Positions 22,203 to 34,277 of a stretch of DNA of 64,000 nucleotides are shown here, in pieces. The translations under genes were made by a program, and so were the position numbers. Position 1 is the first letter of the stretch. Every line of letters starts with the position of its first letter. The DNA comes from Clavaria fumosa (Eukaryota; Basidiomycota; Agaricomycetes; Agaricales; Clavariaceae), in the NCBI GenBank assembly GCA_951802425.1, contig OX637804.1, positions 1,302,001-1,366,000 of the forward strand, written 5' to 3'. The notes under the pieces are model-generated. The model saw only the letters and a program-made list of their open reading frames with translations, made no database searches and had not been told where the DNA came from.

Positions 22203-24148
22203 CTAGAGAAGCTCCAATCCCAAGCCAGCCTGCAAACCGCGCATCAACCGATCGCTTTTGCTTGCTATGAGCGGTACTCCAAAATTCAGTTCCACTCTGA
22301 TGGGGTCGAAGCGGTAAATAAGGCCAATTCCCGCAGATAGCGAAGGTCTTGAGATACAATCCACCACGTTGTCTTTGACAGAACATGCTATGAACAAGTC
22401 AGGGCGGAGACAACGTCAAGGTGGTTATGTCACACATTTATTCAGAGCATTCAATCGACCGGCGTTGACGTAGAGATGTGACTTGACAGGCCAGTCTGGC
22501 TTGCGTGGGATATCTGAGATCAAGCTAATCCCAATACCCCAGTACAAGTCTCCACCAAGCGAGTCCACTGATGGAAGGCGTTTGATCAACAACATTGGAG
22601 CCATCAAATCAGGCGAAGACACCCACAGCCGTCGCGGGGACCAAGTCCGTTTGTTCGGAAGGCCCGCACATTCATCGGGCCGCCGTACTGGAAACGATCC
22701 GAGAAGAAGCTGGGTTGGCCGCCAAGAGGATACAGAAAGCCTGCCTGCGCGGCAAAAGACACCGTCTTTGCGAATAAAAGCAGGCGCATTTGTTAATGCA
22801 AACGATGGCAATGAGCTGATGCGAGTGTGGTGCTCACCACGCCCGGTATGAGCGCGCGTGAAAGTTGCCCCTCCGCTTGCGTTTTGTAGAACGACGCGTC
22901 TCCGCCAAGGCCGGCGAGCTCGTGGTACAGCCTTGTATAATATCCTCGAGTGGCGGCAATTCTATGATCCCGCGTGTCCCGCACCCACGTGTACGACAGA
23001 GAGGATTTGGACGTGCGACCCGCCGCTTCTCGAATGCTGAGCCGCCATGCAAATCAACGTGGGGCCCCATAGTGTGATGTCAGCAACGACCGACCTGATC
23101 GACGCCGAGGGGGTCAGGCCCGAAATACACCGAAGAACAGCCTCGTAAGTGAAGGAATGTAGACCCGTGTGGAGCATCCCGTTCTACACGAAAAGAAAGG
23201 GAGGCGTTTCAATCAGACTTGGGAGGGTGTGGGCGAGTCAGGCTGACCTAGCTCACCCTGACGACAGCCCTTATTCCCCAAAGTTTCTCCTCAGAACTGG
23301 CATAGCTAGTGTTATCTCGCTTTGTCCCGAAGGCAGACACATCGGCGCGGGTCTGCAGATCGCTAGAGATGGGTGAAGTCAGGAGAGCGCTGAAGGAGCG
23401 ATCTCCGAGCTTCGCCCCTAAAGATAAATGCGCTTCGAGCGTCTCTGCACCCCCAAACACGTTACGAACGTGGCCAGTGACGCTCTAAAGGAAGCATTGT
23501 TTCAATGGGAAAAGGAAACCAGGTTTGAGCTACTCACAGCGTTAGTGCCTTCATTTCCTATCTCAGTCGCGGTTTTCAGGTATAACCTGCCTTTCTCTCG
23601 CACTTTGAAGACAATGTCAACATCAATGCCGTCGCGGTCATGGTCGTGTCCGGGAGGCTCGCTACTTCGCTCGAGGCGGACATCTATGGATTTGAATATG
23701 TCTGTCTCGTGTAATCTATGGGTGAGTGCTCTTGTAGTGTGTAGGACGTATTCTAGATTCTGTTTTTCATCGAAGGCTGGATGCGTCGCAGAAGTCGAAA
23801 TGAGAGGTTTGATGAGAGACTGAAGGAATGACGGGCGAGTGGCGTCGGCCCCATCCACACGGACGGACTTTATGTGCATTGTAGTGTCCAGATTGCCTTC
23901 GACCTAAGAAAACGTTATTGGATATGAAAGAGAGAACAATGGAAAGGCTCCCCACTCACAACCTGGGACATGCGCTGAACGTAAGACTCGTATTCGCCAC
24001 GCAACCGTCGCTCGATCCTGTCCTGCTGCCATTCGCGTACTTTCTGCAGGTGGCGAGGATCTATCCCGTCAGTGTTGGTGTATGGCAAGGACGAGTTAGA
24101 CGAAGGTGCCCTCGACGGGGGGGCAGTCGCTGGCTCGTCGTCGTGCAT
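22203..24148 (-). CDS. SAM50: Sorting and assembly machinery component Sam50/Tob55
   Basis: The beta-barrel core of the SAM complex, which inserts beta-barrel proteins into the mitochondrial outer membrane. The start MHDDEPATAPPSRAPSSNSS is at 24148; the first exon continues DPRHLQKVREWQQDRIERRL. The POTRA-like exon reads MHIKSVRVDGADATRPSFLQ and then DGIDVDIVFKVREKGRLYLK. Barrel strands are spread over several exons (for example around 23177, 22811 and 22397), ending YRFDPIRVELNFGVPLIASK and LQAGLGLELL with the stop at 22203-22205, typical of Omp85-family C-termini. The left breakpoint of the large duplication (24146-24152) overlaps this start codon. Confidence 0.88.
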
Positions 24149-24692
24149 ATACCGTCGCCCGTTTTTGGCCTCGTTGATAAAGCCGGATCGGGTTTGTCGG
24201 GAATCGGATATCGGGAATCGGAAGTTGGATTCCTGTTTTGCCACAGCATCCAAACAAAGCACGCAAACGGACAAACACCGAACGGACAAACACCGAACGG
24301 CTCTTAGTTCAGAACCTAATTTCGAACTCAGCGAACATTGACCATGTCCTAGGCTGGCATCTCGGAGCAGAGCGTAGGTGCTACAGCTCGTAGGATGCTG
24401 CACTCCTCATCGTAACCATTTGTCTACCCTGGCATCGTCGAGGGCGACCAAGTCTCATCGCCAACCCATGCATCAAATATCTGCTTCGCCCGAAGGCGCG
24501 TTTGTACGTCATGGATCTTCTCGACGGCGTTCTTCCATCAGTGGCGGATCCCCAATTTACGGAATACCAAAACTCCGGGAATTGGCCCTGGCGCGCCCTG
24601 ACGATTTTTTTTAGCTCTGGGTCGATTGGGGCTGGGGCTGATAATGGTAGATAAGGTTGTATAACCCCATCTTTTGACCGCCACCATCCGCT
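24149..24692. promoter_or_regulatory. Divergent promoter region Sam50/MATE (copy 1)
   Basis: A 544 bp region between divergent start codons. It includes a short tandem repeat, GGACAAACACCGAAC twice around 24270-24300. The whole region is duplicated at 30874-31526, where no Sam50 coding sequence follows. No core promoter motif is strong enough to mark. Confidence 0.5.
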
Positions 24693-27045
24693 ATGGTCCA
24701 CTCGCAGAATTCGGAACATGACGAGCATCACACTACGCCGCAGGCGGACGAGACGACACCTTTACTCCCCAATGGCGTCCCCAATGGCGCGCCCCACCAC
24801 CGCTTCGATGTATACCACATACCTATGAGCATCTTTTGGGACGAAGCGCGTATCCTGGCGACGTCGACTCTGACTGTATATATGTTCGCCCCTTCTATTG
24901 TGATTGTCAATCGTTTCCATTCATCCTCCGCTATAGTGCTCTCTTGTTCGAGTTCGGCCTGGTCGTGGTCTCTGTCGTGTCAATCGGCCATCTCTCGACA
25001 GTGGCGTTAGCAGGAGTCTCCCTTGGGTCCATGACGGCAGGCGTATCTGGCCTGAGTATTATTACCGGTTTCACTACGGCTCTGGAAACTGTCTTACCCA
25101 GCGCATGGACGTCTTCCACCCCCCAACTAGTGGGTCTATGGACTCAGCGCACAAGTATGTTATTTGCCGCATCCTACTGATTTATTTTTCTCACTTTTCT
25201 TAAGCCGTTCTTATGATCTTTGTTTTGATTGTGAGCCACCGCATTATAAGTGCCATTGACTTGTTTCTCACCAGTCATTAAGCCTATATTTGCGATCTGG
25301 TTGAACGCTGAGCCTATCCTTCTTTTGCTGAGACAAGATCCCGAAGTTGCACACCTAGCAGCGCTATATCTGAAATACCTCTCGATCGGGTTGCCAGCAT
25401 TCGCATTTAATAACATCTCTAGGTAATTCAACGCGTTGATTTAATATTTGCTAGCATTCGCATTTAATAACATCTCTAGGTAATTCAACGCGTTGATTTA
25501 ATATTTACCCTTCGCTCATTCCTCATTAGACGTTACTTCCAATCCCAAGGTACGCCAAAAAATCACGACTTGCAGCCTGCAGAAGACGCACTCACATTGC
25601 CCAGGCCTTTTTACCGTCCCGGCCTACATCGTCATGATGGTAACTCCCATCAACGCGTTGCTCAATTTTTTGCTCGTCTGGGGGCCACCGTCTACTCGCT
25701 TGGGTTTTATAGGGGCGCCCATTGCGGTAGCAGTGTCTTACAACCTGATTGCGGTCGCCTCTGTAATCTATGGCATCTTCTTTATTCCGAAGACGGCCTG
25801 GCATCCGCTATCGATGCGCATGTTTCAGAAGCTTGGATTATTGGGGCGGTTGGGTTTCGCTGGTGTCGGTGAGGATGCCTTTCGGAATGCAGATAATTTC
25901 TCGAAGCTCAAATTGCTTGTTTAGGCCAGACAGCCGCAGATTGGTGGTCTTGGGAGTTGATAGCTTGTACGTTGCAGTGAAAATCCAATTAATTTGAAGT
26001 TCATCAATTAACTCACGACGTCCATTCCAAAGTGGCGGCAAGCTTGTGAGTATCGTTCACGACTCTGGTGCCAGCGCAGAAGGTTTACAGGTATCACCAG
26101 CCTCGGTCCAGTCGCTCTAGCGTCCCAATCTATTCTCTTAATGTCAGCTTCGACGGTCTGGCAAGCACCCTACGCGCTTTCCATTGCTGTCTCCATTCGG
26201 TTCGCTTTATTTATCCTCCTTTCTTCCGCATATTTCACACGCCGTGTAACCACGCAGGATCGGAAATCTTCTAGGCGAAGAGAATGGCAAGCGCGCGGGC
26301 GTATCGGCTCTCACGTCGATCCTGATGGCTGTCGCGATATCGACTGCGTGGAGGTGCGTGATTCTCCAGGGTATCGAGGTGTCTATCAAGTGTGCATTTC
26401 TCTTCTTGTTACACAGCATATTATTTCTCCTGTTCAAAGACAACTGGGCCAGGATCTTCAACAACGACCCAGGTGCGCCCCAAGTTCACCCCTGCATCTT
26501 CTGTCTGTCTTCATCCCGGTATAGAGGTGGTTTCGCTCGTGGCAACCATCATCCCTTTGGTGGCGATAATCCAGGTGTTTGACGGTGTCACCGTCGTCAC
26601 TGCCGGCATCCTTCGCGCGCGGGGAAAACAGGTGATCATTTCACCCCACCGCTTCCATCCCTGTCACTCCGCTGACCTCGCCTCCTTACTTCTAGGCTAC
26701 TGGAGCAGTGCTTAACTTCACGTATGTTACGTAGTTACCTCTTGTCTCAGTCTGACGCATCCTCGCATAGTGCCTACTACGTTTTAGGTGCGGCGGCGGA
26801 TTTTATCTAGTTAATTATCTGTATTAATTGAGTGACCAGGGATACCGTTTGGAGTTTGGCTGGCGTTCAACCGGCTTCTTGGGCTGTACGGCCTCTGGCT
26901 GGGGATCCTGGTGGGGCTGTTGTACACGTCTGGCGCTGGCACGTACTTGTTCGTGGTCACGGACTGGGAGAAGGAAGTTCAAAAGGTGCAGGACCGCCTC
27001 GCCGCGGACCAGCAACGGAAGCAGGCCGTCGTCGACGACGCGTAG
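24693..27045 (+). CDS. MATE-family multidrug/toxin extrusion transporter, copy 1
   Basis: A many-exon gene for a MATE antiporter, normally a 12-helix membrane protein exporting organic cations against H+ or Na+. The start is MVHSQNSEHDEHHTTPQADE. Recognisable exons: FGLVVVSVVSIGHLSTVALA, GFTTALETVLPSAWTSSTPQ, LVGLWTQRTS, IKPIFAIWLNAEPILLLLRQ, LKYLSIGLPAFAFNNISR, SQG-LFTVPAYIVMMVTPIN, FIGAPIAVAVSYNLIAVASV, GQTAADWWSWELIA, SASTVWQAPYALSIAVSIR, IGNLLGEENGKRAGVSALTS, FDGVTVVTAGILRARGKQ, and the tail TDWEKEVQKVQDRLAADQQR ending at TAG 27043-27045. All exons remain open, so the copy looks functional. A 57 bp tandem duplication at 25396-25509 repeats the end of one exon with its 5' splice site. Its duplicate is at 31527-33820. 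Confidence 0.9.
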
Positions 27046-27442
27046 GAAGGAGCGCGGCGACACGCGGTTTGATAGGATCAATGTGTAGGAAAAGGGGACG
27101 TGAAGGTGAAGATCTTGGGTGTGCGACTTCTCTCGCCTTGTATCTCCTTACAAGATGGGATAGGATATCGTACTTTCAATGTGGTGAGATAAGTAGAACT
27201 CTAAAACACAAAATGAATGTTATGATCCCTATTTCCGTTTCAAATGGCAGAAGATCAATCCAAGCAGTCGGGTAAGACGGGCGGGACTAAACGGAAAACT
27301 TTCGTCGCCTCGAAAATAGCTAGCTAGCCTGTGAAAATCGCTGTGGAGATATCTGGACCGCTTGGCTGTTCATGCATGAGCACATGAGTGGCCCCTTCCT
27401 ATCTAAGTGACAATACAAAGAGTACAATCCATATGTAGCACT
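27046..27442. other. Convergent intergenic region MATE/uL16m
   Basis: About 400 bases between the convergent stops of MATE copy 1 and uL16m. It is duplicated at about 33821-34277. Copy 2 has about 60 extra bases near 33955-34050, absent here. No gene is seen. Confidence 0.5.
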
Positions 27443-28258
27443 CTATGTAGGTGCAGACACGCTTTGAGTCCGCGATCCCTCGGAAGGTGTCAGAGGACTG
27501 GGTGTCATTAAGAGACGTCCAAGTCGTGGAGGCGCTGACGCGTGTATGAACTCGTATATCGCGGGCAGCTTGCTAGCGGCTAGTCGAAACGCTATGCATG
27601 CATTTGTGTTTCAGCTTGGGTGAAGGGATAACATGAGAGTCACGCCGACCTTCCCTGGCAAGCTCCTCTCTAATTGGGGGTCCGCCAATCTCAAATATGA
27701 CGCGCCCCGTTGGAACCCTGTGAAAAAAGGTCTCCTATCAGTCGAACTGCAAGAGCGAGGAAGGTGACTGACCGAGTAGCCCAAAACTCGAAAGAACCCT
27801 TTCCCTTACCCATACGCATCTCGCTCCCCTAATATTCACTTTTCAATGAGTTAAATTCCGCTGATGAGAAGCGTAACAACACGCACCTTGATGCAGACAG
27901 GTATGTCTGTAAACACCCTTAGAAAGACCTTCGCACCCTTGATGGTCTTAAGCTCGCGCTTGAGGACCTCTTCTGCGGCAAGGAGTTGGCTCGCGCTAAA
28001 ACGCACACCGTTTCCTTTGAGACGGATGCCCCATTCGCCGAACGCTAGCGTCGTGCCCTTTGTCGAGCCGCCGATGGGAATCGGGATGCGGCCCTTGTGT
28101 CGCTTGATGTTGACGGCCTTCTTGGGCGCGAGCTGGGTGCGCGTGCGTGCGAACTGCGCGAGAGAAAGTAAAGGATGGCGTGTTGGCCATCCTGCTGCTG
28201 TTGGGCGGACAGACAGCCAAGGGTGAATACGAAGCGGCGTCGACGTGAAGGGGAGCAT
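27443..28258 (-). CDS. MRPL16: Mitochondrial large-subunit ribosomal protein uL16m, intact copy
   Basis: The first exon (start 28258) has an Arg/Ser/Pro-rich presequence, then APKKAVNIKRHKGRIPIPIG, FGEWGIRLKGNGVRFSASQL and KVFLRVFTDIPVCIK, the uL16 core near the peptidyl-transferase centre. Spliced downstream exons give SEMRMGKGKGSFEFWATR, VPTGRVIFEIGGPPIREELA and FRLAASKLPAIYEFI, ending with TAG at 27443-27445. It is divergent from Prp3 with only 88 bp between start codons. A 5'-truncated duplicate is at 34278-34980. Confidence 0.9.
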
Positions 28259-28346
28259 CTACTGTGTATATCTGTTTGGACGATTTCCGCACAACGTTGT
28301 GCTCAACGTTCATTTGTCGTCTACTGCCCCGCTGTTTGGTGCAACG

Positions 28347-30700
28347 ATGAGCGACAGAAAACGGGCAAATGACGGAAGTGCTGAGCCAAGCGTCTTCAAG
28401 AAACCCAAAAGGTTTGCTTTTGCGCGCATTCACCAATGATCTATCTCACTTCGTTATTCACAGCGAACCCGTGAGTCGTCCTCTCCTCTCAAGGTGAATT
28501 CGCCCGTCCCACCATATTAACTGCTCGTCTCTATAACCTTCTTTCACCCCCAGACTCTTCAAAAACCTTCATCTTCAACGTCAGCCGTGAGTTCCTTTGT
28601 TTCCCCTGTCTGGTTCGCTCATACCCTGTTAACATGGTGGCAGGATGACTTGATCGCGCGTAAAAGGGCGGAAATTGCAGCGAAAATAGCTGCCATGCGA
28701 CCCGTGTACAGCGTTGTCGCTGCTCCATCCAGGTCAGCTACGATTTCTGCCCCTCCTGTGCCGGCAACTCCGGCGTTGCCTCCGACGGAAGACATGGCAC
28801 GAAAGGTCATGGAAGCACAATGGCGTGTGGCCGAAGCGCAGCGAAAGCTCGCTATCAAAGATAATCCGTACATGGTGAGACCACTTAGAAGTGCTCTATT
28901 ATGACCGTCCCTGATGTCCCCGCAGAGCATCGCTCAGATGACTAAGAAGAGTAAGCCTGTGGAGCCTTCGCAGCAAGGCGCTGGATTAAAGATGGCTGCT
29001 CATCCTCTGTTGCTCGACCAAACTCCGGTCGCCCCGCAATCCAAGAAGGATCGATACAAACCAATGCAGCCCAAATTTGCATCCATCAAGGTGTGCTGAT
29101 CAGATCTTGAGGCGTCGAAGTTCATGCGTCGACTTACCTTACATTGCTTATAGGCCAATCTGCGCACCGCTCCGACGCCCCCACCAGTCCCGTCTGTAAT
29201 GTCAGTCTCCGTGGAGACTAAAGCCAATCCCTATGCTTCGACCTCCGGTTCCTCTGCCAAGGACACCATTTTTGAAGGAGTGCCGAAGGAACGCATGGGT
29301 CGGACTCTACGTTTCAATGTCAAAGGCAAATACATCCAGCTTGGAAATCAGATGCGTCAGGAGACACAGCTTGAACAACTGAAGCAGCGCATCGCGGAAA
29401 GTGCAGAAAAAGCGGGTCTCGACAGCGTGTTTGAAGGGTTGGAGAAGAATATCAAGGTCGAGCTGTGTCTTATCTCTCAGCCTAGGCCTACGCTGATGCT
29501 CCTCGCTGGATAGCGCGAAGCGCCACCAGACGTAGAGTGGTGGGACGCTGCTCTGCTCCCCAACAAAAAATACGATGACATCGAAACCCTTGGCCTCCAG
29601 CGTCTGAATATCCACAACGACGACTCCCCTATTACCCTCTATATCCAACATCCTATCCCAATTCCAGCTCCTGGCGACAAGAGTAAAATTACCTTGAAAC
29701 CTCTAAAATTGACTTCAAAGGTAAGGTCACAGTAATTGGTATCTGCATTCACTCTGACACGCAGTAGGAGCAAAAGAAAATGAGGAAACAACGTCGTGCA
29801 GCCGAGTTGCAGGACAAGCGCGATCGTATCCGCATGGGCCTCATGCCCCCTGACCCCCCCAAAGGTCTATCAAGGCGTCTTCTCTGATAATATCTCGTTT
29901 ATTAACATCCACCCATCACAGTTCGGCTTAGCAATCTCATGAAAGTCCTCACGTCGGACGCCGTGCAAGATCCTACCCGTGTTGAGGCACGAGTGCGGCG
30001 CGAGGTTGCGATGCGCAAACACACTCACGAAAAGTCAAACGCGGAACGCAAATTGACGGACGAGCAGCGGAGAGAGAAGATCGAAAACAAGAAACTTGAA
30101 GAGGAGAAGAAGGGCATCGTCGGAGCCGTGTACAAGTGCGTTTTTTACACCCCAGATTGTGCGTCCATCTGTGCTGTCCAGACTGACACGTCGCTGCCCC
30201 CACGGCACAGAATCAAAACACTTTCTGATCCCGCACATCGTTTCAAAGTGCGCAAGAATGCGGAACAGAACAATCTTACGGGCGTGTGTATCTTCAACCC
30301 TTCATTTAGCCTGGTGTATGTGGAGGGCGCTCCCAAGTTCATGCGGGCATACAAGAAGCTCATGCTTCGTCGCATTGCGTGGACGGAGCCCGCGCGCCCC
30401 CGCGGTGGTGAAGAGGTTGAAATCGATCGCGGGGAGGACGAAAGCGAACAGGCGGCCGCATCGTCGAGCAAGGTGGCGAATGACGGCAGCGGAGACGCGG
30501 CGGACGCGGCACCTGCCTCGCTGGAAGACAACAAGTGTTGGCTTGTCTGGGAAGGCCCATTGAGGGACCGAGTGTTCAGCGGGTTCAAGCCAAAAAGCTG
30601 TCCAACAGACGCAAGCGCGAAGGAGGCGCTCGGGCTTAAGTTGACGGCGTATTGGGACATGTGTAAGCAGTGGAAGGAAGAGGCGGAGGATATATTTTGA
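28347..30700 (+). CDS. PRP3: U4/U6 small nuclear ribonucleoprotein Prp3
   Basis: A spliceosomal protein of the U4/U6-U5 tri-snRNP. The start MSDRKRANDGSAEPSVFKKP is at 28347; about eight introns follow. Exons include RKRAEIAAKIAAMRPVYSVV, KKDRYKPMQPKFASIK, FEGVPKERMGRTLRFNVKGK, PDVEWWDAALLPNKKYDDIE, LYIQHPIPIPAPGDKSKITL, EQKKMRKQRRAAELQDKRDR, VRLSNLMKVLTSDAVQDPTR, and the C-terminal DUF1115 region NNLTGVCIFNPSFSLVYVEG, KFMRAYKKLMLRRIAW and CWLVWEGPLRDRVFSGFKPK, ending EEAEDIF. This domain order is diagnostic. The last ~270 coding bases are repeated as a fragment at 34981-35252. Confidence 0.95.
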
Positions 30701-31526
30701 CCTATGGGCCAACAAATCGCTCTTCGGAACCATCTGGTTTACCAACGCGAGTGGACGGTGTAATCCTTCAAACATCCATTAGTATGGTATTTATCTTTCG
30801 CCGTGAGATGACGTTTTTACTTGTTGGAAACGGCGCTTTTGCTTTGAAGTAAAACCGTTGAACCGTATTCCAGTACCGTCGCCCGTTTTTGGCCTCGTTG
30901 ATAAAGCCGGATCGGGTTTGTCGGGAATCGGATATCGGGAATCGGAAGTTGGATTCCTGTTTTGCCACAGCATCCAAACAAAGCACGCAAATGGACAAAC
31001 ACCGAACGGACAAACACCGAACGGCTCTTAGTTCAGAACCTAATTTCGAACTCAGCGAACATTGACCATGTCTGGCATCTCGGAGGTGCTACAGCTCGTA
31101 GGATGCTGCACTCCTCATCGTAACCATTTGTTTACCCTGGCATCGTCGAGGGCGACCAAGTCTCATCGCCAACCCCTGCATCAAATATCTGCTTCGCCCG
31201 AAGGCGTGTTTCATCAGCAAAACAGATCGGACAGGGGCTAGGTATGTACTGGTTTTAAATGGTTTATAACACCTATAGGAAGTATAGAGAAGTATATACC
31301 AGTACAAACCTAGCCTGTCCAATCTGTTTTGCTGATGACTTGTACCTCATGGATCTTCTCAAAGGTGTTCTTCCATCAGTTGCGGATCCCCAATTTACGG
31401 GGAATACCAAAACCCCGGAATTGGCCCTGGCGCGCCCTGACGATTTTTGGGTCGATTGGGGCTGGGGTGATGGGCTGATAATGGTAGATAAGATTGCGTA
31501 ACCCCATCTCCCATCTTTTGACCGCT
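30701..31526. other. Prp3 3' flank, duplication junction and orphan Sam50 upstream region
   Basis: 30701-30873 is the Prp3 3' flank. 30874-31526 is a copy of the Sam50/MATE intergenic region. In place of Sam50 coding sequence, the minus-strand direction now runs into the 3' end of Prp3. The region holds the MITE described separately. Confidence 0.7.
31211..31338. mobile_element. 128 bp MITE with ~43 bp terminal inverted repeats
   Basis: The element begins TCATCAGCAAAACAGAT and ends with the exact reverse complement ATCTGTTTTGCTGATGA. Inverted similarity continues inward through GGACAGG, CTAGGT and GTACTGGT. The unoccupied site is visible in duplication copy 1 at about 24495-24510, so this is an insertion after the duplication, or a loss in copy 1. 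A target-site duplication is not clear (2-3 bp at most). It has no coding capacity. Confidence 0.8.
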
Positions 31527-33820
31527 ATGGTCCACTCGCAGAATTCGGAACATGACGAGCATCACACTACGCCGCAGGCGGACGAGACGACACCTTTACT
31601 CCCCAATGGCGTCCCCAATGGCGCGCCCCACCACCGCTTCGATGTATACCACATACCTATGAGCATCTTTTGGGACGAAGCGCGTATCCTGACGACGTCG
31701 ACTCTGACTGTATATATGTTCGCCCCTTCTATTGTGACTGTCAATCGTTTCCATTCATCCTCTGCTATAGTGCTCTCTTGTTCGAGTTCGGCCTGGTCGT
31801 GGTCTCCGTCGTGTCAATTGGCCATCTCTCGACAGTGGCGTTAGCAGGAGTCTCCCTTGGGTCTATTACGGCAGGCGTATCTGGCCTGAGTATTATTACC
31901 GGTTTCACTACGGCTCTGGAAACTGTCTTACCCAGCGCATGGACGTCTTCCACCCCCCAACTAGTGGGTCTATGGACTCAGCGCACAAGTATGTTATTTG
32001 CCGCATCCTACTGATTTATCCTTCTCACTTTTCTTAAGCCGTTCTTATGATCTTTGTTTTGATTGTGAGCCACCGTATTATAAGTGCCATTGATTTGTTT
32101 CTCACCAGTCATTAAGCCTATATTTGCGATCTGGTTGAACGCTGAGCCTATCCTTCTTTTGCTGAGACAAGATCCCGAAGTTGCACACCTAGCAGCGCTA
32201 TATCTGAAATACCTCTCGATCGGGTTGCCAGCATATGCATTTAATAAAATCTCTAGGTAATTCAACACGTTGATTTAATATTTACCCATCGCTCATTCCT
32301 CATTAGACGTTACTTCCAATCCCAAGGTACGCCAAAAAATCATTACTTGCAGCCCGCAGAAGACACGCTCACATTGCCTAGGCCTTTTTACTGTCCCGGC
32401 CTATATCGCCATGATGGTAACTCCCATCAACGTGTTGCTCAATTTTTTGCTCGTCTGGGGGCCACCGTCTATTCGCTTGGGTTTTATAGGGGCGCCCATT
32501 GCGGTAGCAGTGTCTTACAACCTGATTGCGGTCGCCTCTGTAATCTATGGCATCTTCTTTATTCCGAAGACGGCCTGGCATCCGCTATCGATGCGCATGT
32601 TTCAGAAGCTTGGATTATTGGGGCGGTTGGGTTTCGCTGGTGTCGGTGAAGATGCCTTTCGGAATGCAGACAATTTCTCAAAGCTCAAATTGCTTGTTTA
32701 GGCCAGACAGCCGCAGATTGGTGGTCTTGGGAGTTGACCGCTTGTACGTTGCAGTGAAAATCCAATTAACTTGAAGTTCATCAATTAACTCACGATGTCC
32801 ATTCCAAAGTGGCGGCAAGCTTGTGAGTATCGTTCACGACTCTGGTGCCAGTGCAGAAGGTTTACAGGTAACCAGCCTCGGTCCAGTCGCTCTAGCGTCC
32901 CAATCTATTCTCTTAATGTCAGCTTCGACGGTCTGGCACGCACCCTACGCGCTTTCCATTGCTGTCTCCATTCGGTTCGCTTTATTTATCCTCCTTTCTT
33001 CCGCATATTTCACACGCCGTGTAACCACGCAGGATCGGAAATCTTCTAGGCGAAGAGAATGGCAAGCGCGCAGGCGTATCGGCTCTCACGTCGATCCTGA
33101 TGGCCGTCGCGATATCGACTGCGTGGAGGTGCGTGATTCTCCAGGGTATCGAGGTGTCTATCAATTGTGCATTTCTCTCCTTGTTACACAGCACATTATT
33201 TCTCCTGTTCAAAGACAACTGGGCCAGGATCTTCAACAACGACCCAGGTGCGCCCCAAGTTCACCCCTGCATCTTCTGTCTGTCTTCATCCCGGTATAGA
33301 GGTGGTTTCGCTCGTGGCAACCATCATCCCTTTGGTGGCGATAATCCAGGTGTTTGACGGTGTCACCGTCGTCACTGCCGGCATCCTTCGCGCGCGGGGA
33401 AAACAGGTGATCATTTCACCCCACCGCTTCCACCCCTGTCACTCCGCTGACCTCGCCTCCTTACTTCTAGGCTACTGGAGCAGTGCTTAACTTCACGTAT
33501 GTTACGTAGTTACCTCTTGTCTCAGTCTGACGCATCCTCGCATAGTGCCTACTACGTCTTAGGTGCGGCGGCGGATTTTATCTAGTTAATTATCTGTATT
33601 AATTGAGTGACCAGGGATACCGTTTGGAGTTTGGCTGGCGTTCAACCGGCTTCTCGGGCTGTACGGCCTCTGGCTGGGGAACCTGGTGGGGCTGTTGTAC
33701 ACGTCTGGCGCTGGCACGTACTTGTTCTTGGTCACGGACTGGGAGAAGGAAGTTCGAAAGGTGCAGGACCGCCTCGCCGCGGACCAGCAACGGAAACAGG
33801 CCGTCGTCGACGATGCGTAG
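31527..33820 (+). CDS. MATE-family transporter, copy 2
   Basis: A near-identical tandem paralogue of the gene at 24693-27045, with the same start (MVHSQNSEHDEHHTTPQADE) and the same stop context (TAG at 33818-33820). Exons checked by eye stay in frame: TLETVLP-type helix, LPAYAFNKISR, LFTVPAYIAMMVTPINVLLN, GQTAADWWSWELTA, IGNLLGEENGKRAGVSALTS, FDGVTVVTAGILRARGKQ, and the tail TDWEKEVRKVQDRLAADQQR. Substitutions between copies are few and mostly conservative (for example IVIV to IVTV, FAFNNIS to YAFNKIS, FVVTDW to FLVTDW). It lacks the 57 bp repeat of copy 1. It keeps upstream sequence from the original divergent promoter but with a MITE about 190 bp before the start, which could alter expression. 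Confidence 0.88.
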
Positions 33821-34277
33821 GAAGGAGTGCGGCGACACGCGGTTTGATAGGATCAATGTGTAGGAAAAGGGGACGTGAATGTGAAGATCTTGGGTGTGCG
33901 ACTTCTCGCCTTGTATCGCCTTACAAGATGGGATAGGATATCGTACTTTCAATGACATTGGATTGTGTGTGGTGAGATAAGTAGAGCTCTAGAACATGTA
34001 GGGACTGGGTCGATTTCAATGTACACGTCTAGGCCTTTGTCTCTACAAAATGAATGTTACGATCCCTCTTTCCGTTTCAAATGGCAGAAGATCAAACCAA
34101 GCCGTTGGGTAAGACGGGCGGGACTAAACGGAAAACTTTCGTCGCCTCGAAAATAGCTAGCTAGCCTGTGAAAATCGCTGTGGAGATATCTGGACCGCTT
34201 GGCTGTTCATGCATGAGCACATGAGTGGCCCCTTCCTATCTGAGTGACAATACAGAGTACAATCCATATGTAGCACC

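Larger units (their letters stand above)
24151..30873. repeat. Segmental tandem duplication, left copy (unit 1)
   Basis: The segment from just upstream of the Sam50 start codon through MATE copy 1, uL16m and Prp3 to 30873 is followed directly by a second, shortened copy starting at 30875. Identity is very high, judged by eye over long runs. The right end of the parent unit is inferred from sequence after the second copy (35428-35434), where CATATAC also occurs, as it does at 24146-24152. The junction at 30871-30876 reads CAGTAC, so short microhomology may have guided the join. Confidence 0.85.

Noticed and set aside
32982..33490. Apparent loss of a 3' splice site in MATE copy 2 (AAG to AAT near 33166)
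   Set aside because: The frame is continuous through this region in both copies (VILQGIEVSI-K/N-CAFL), so no intron is needed and the change is only Lys to Asn.
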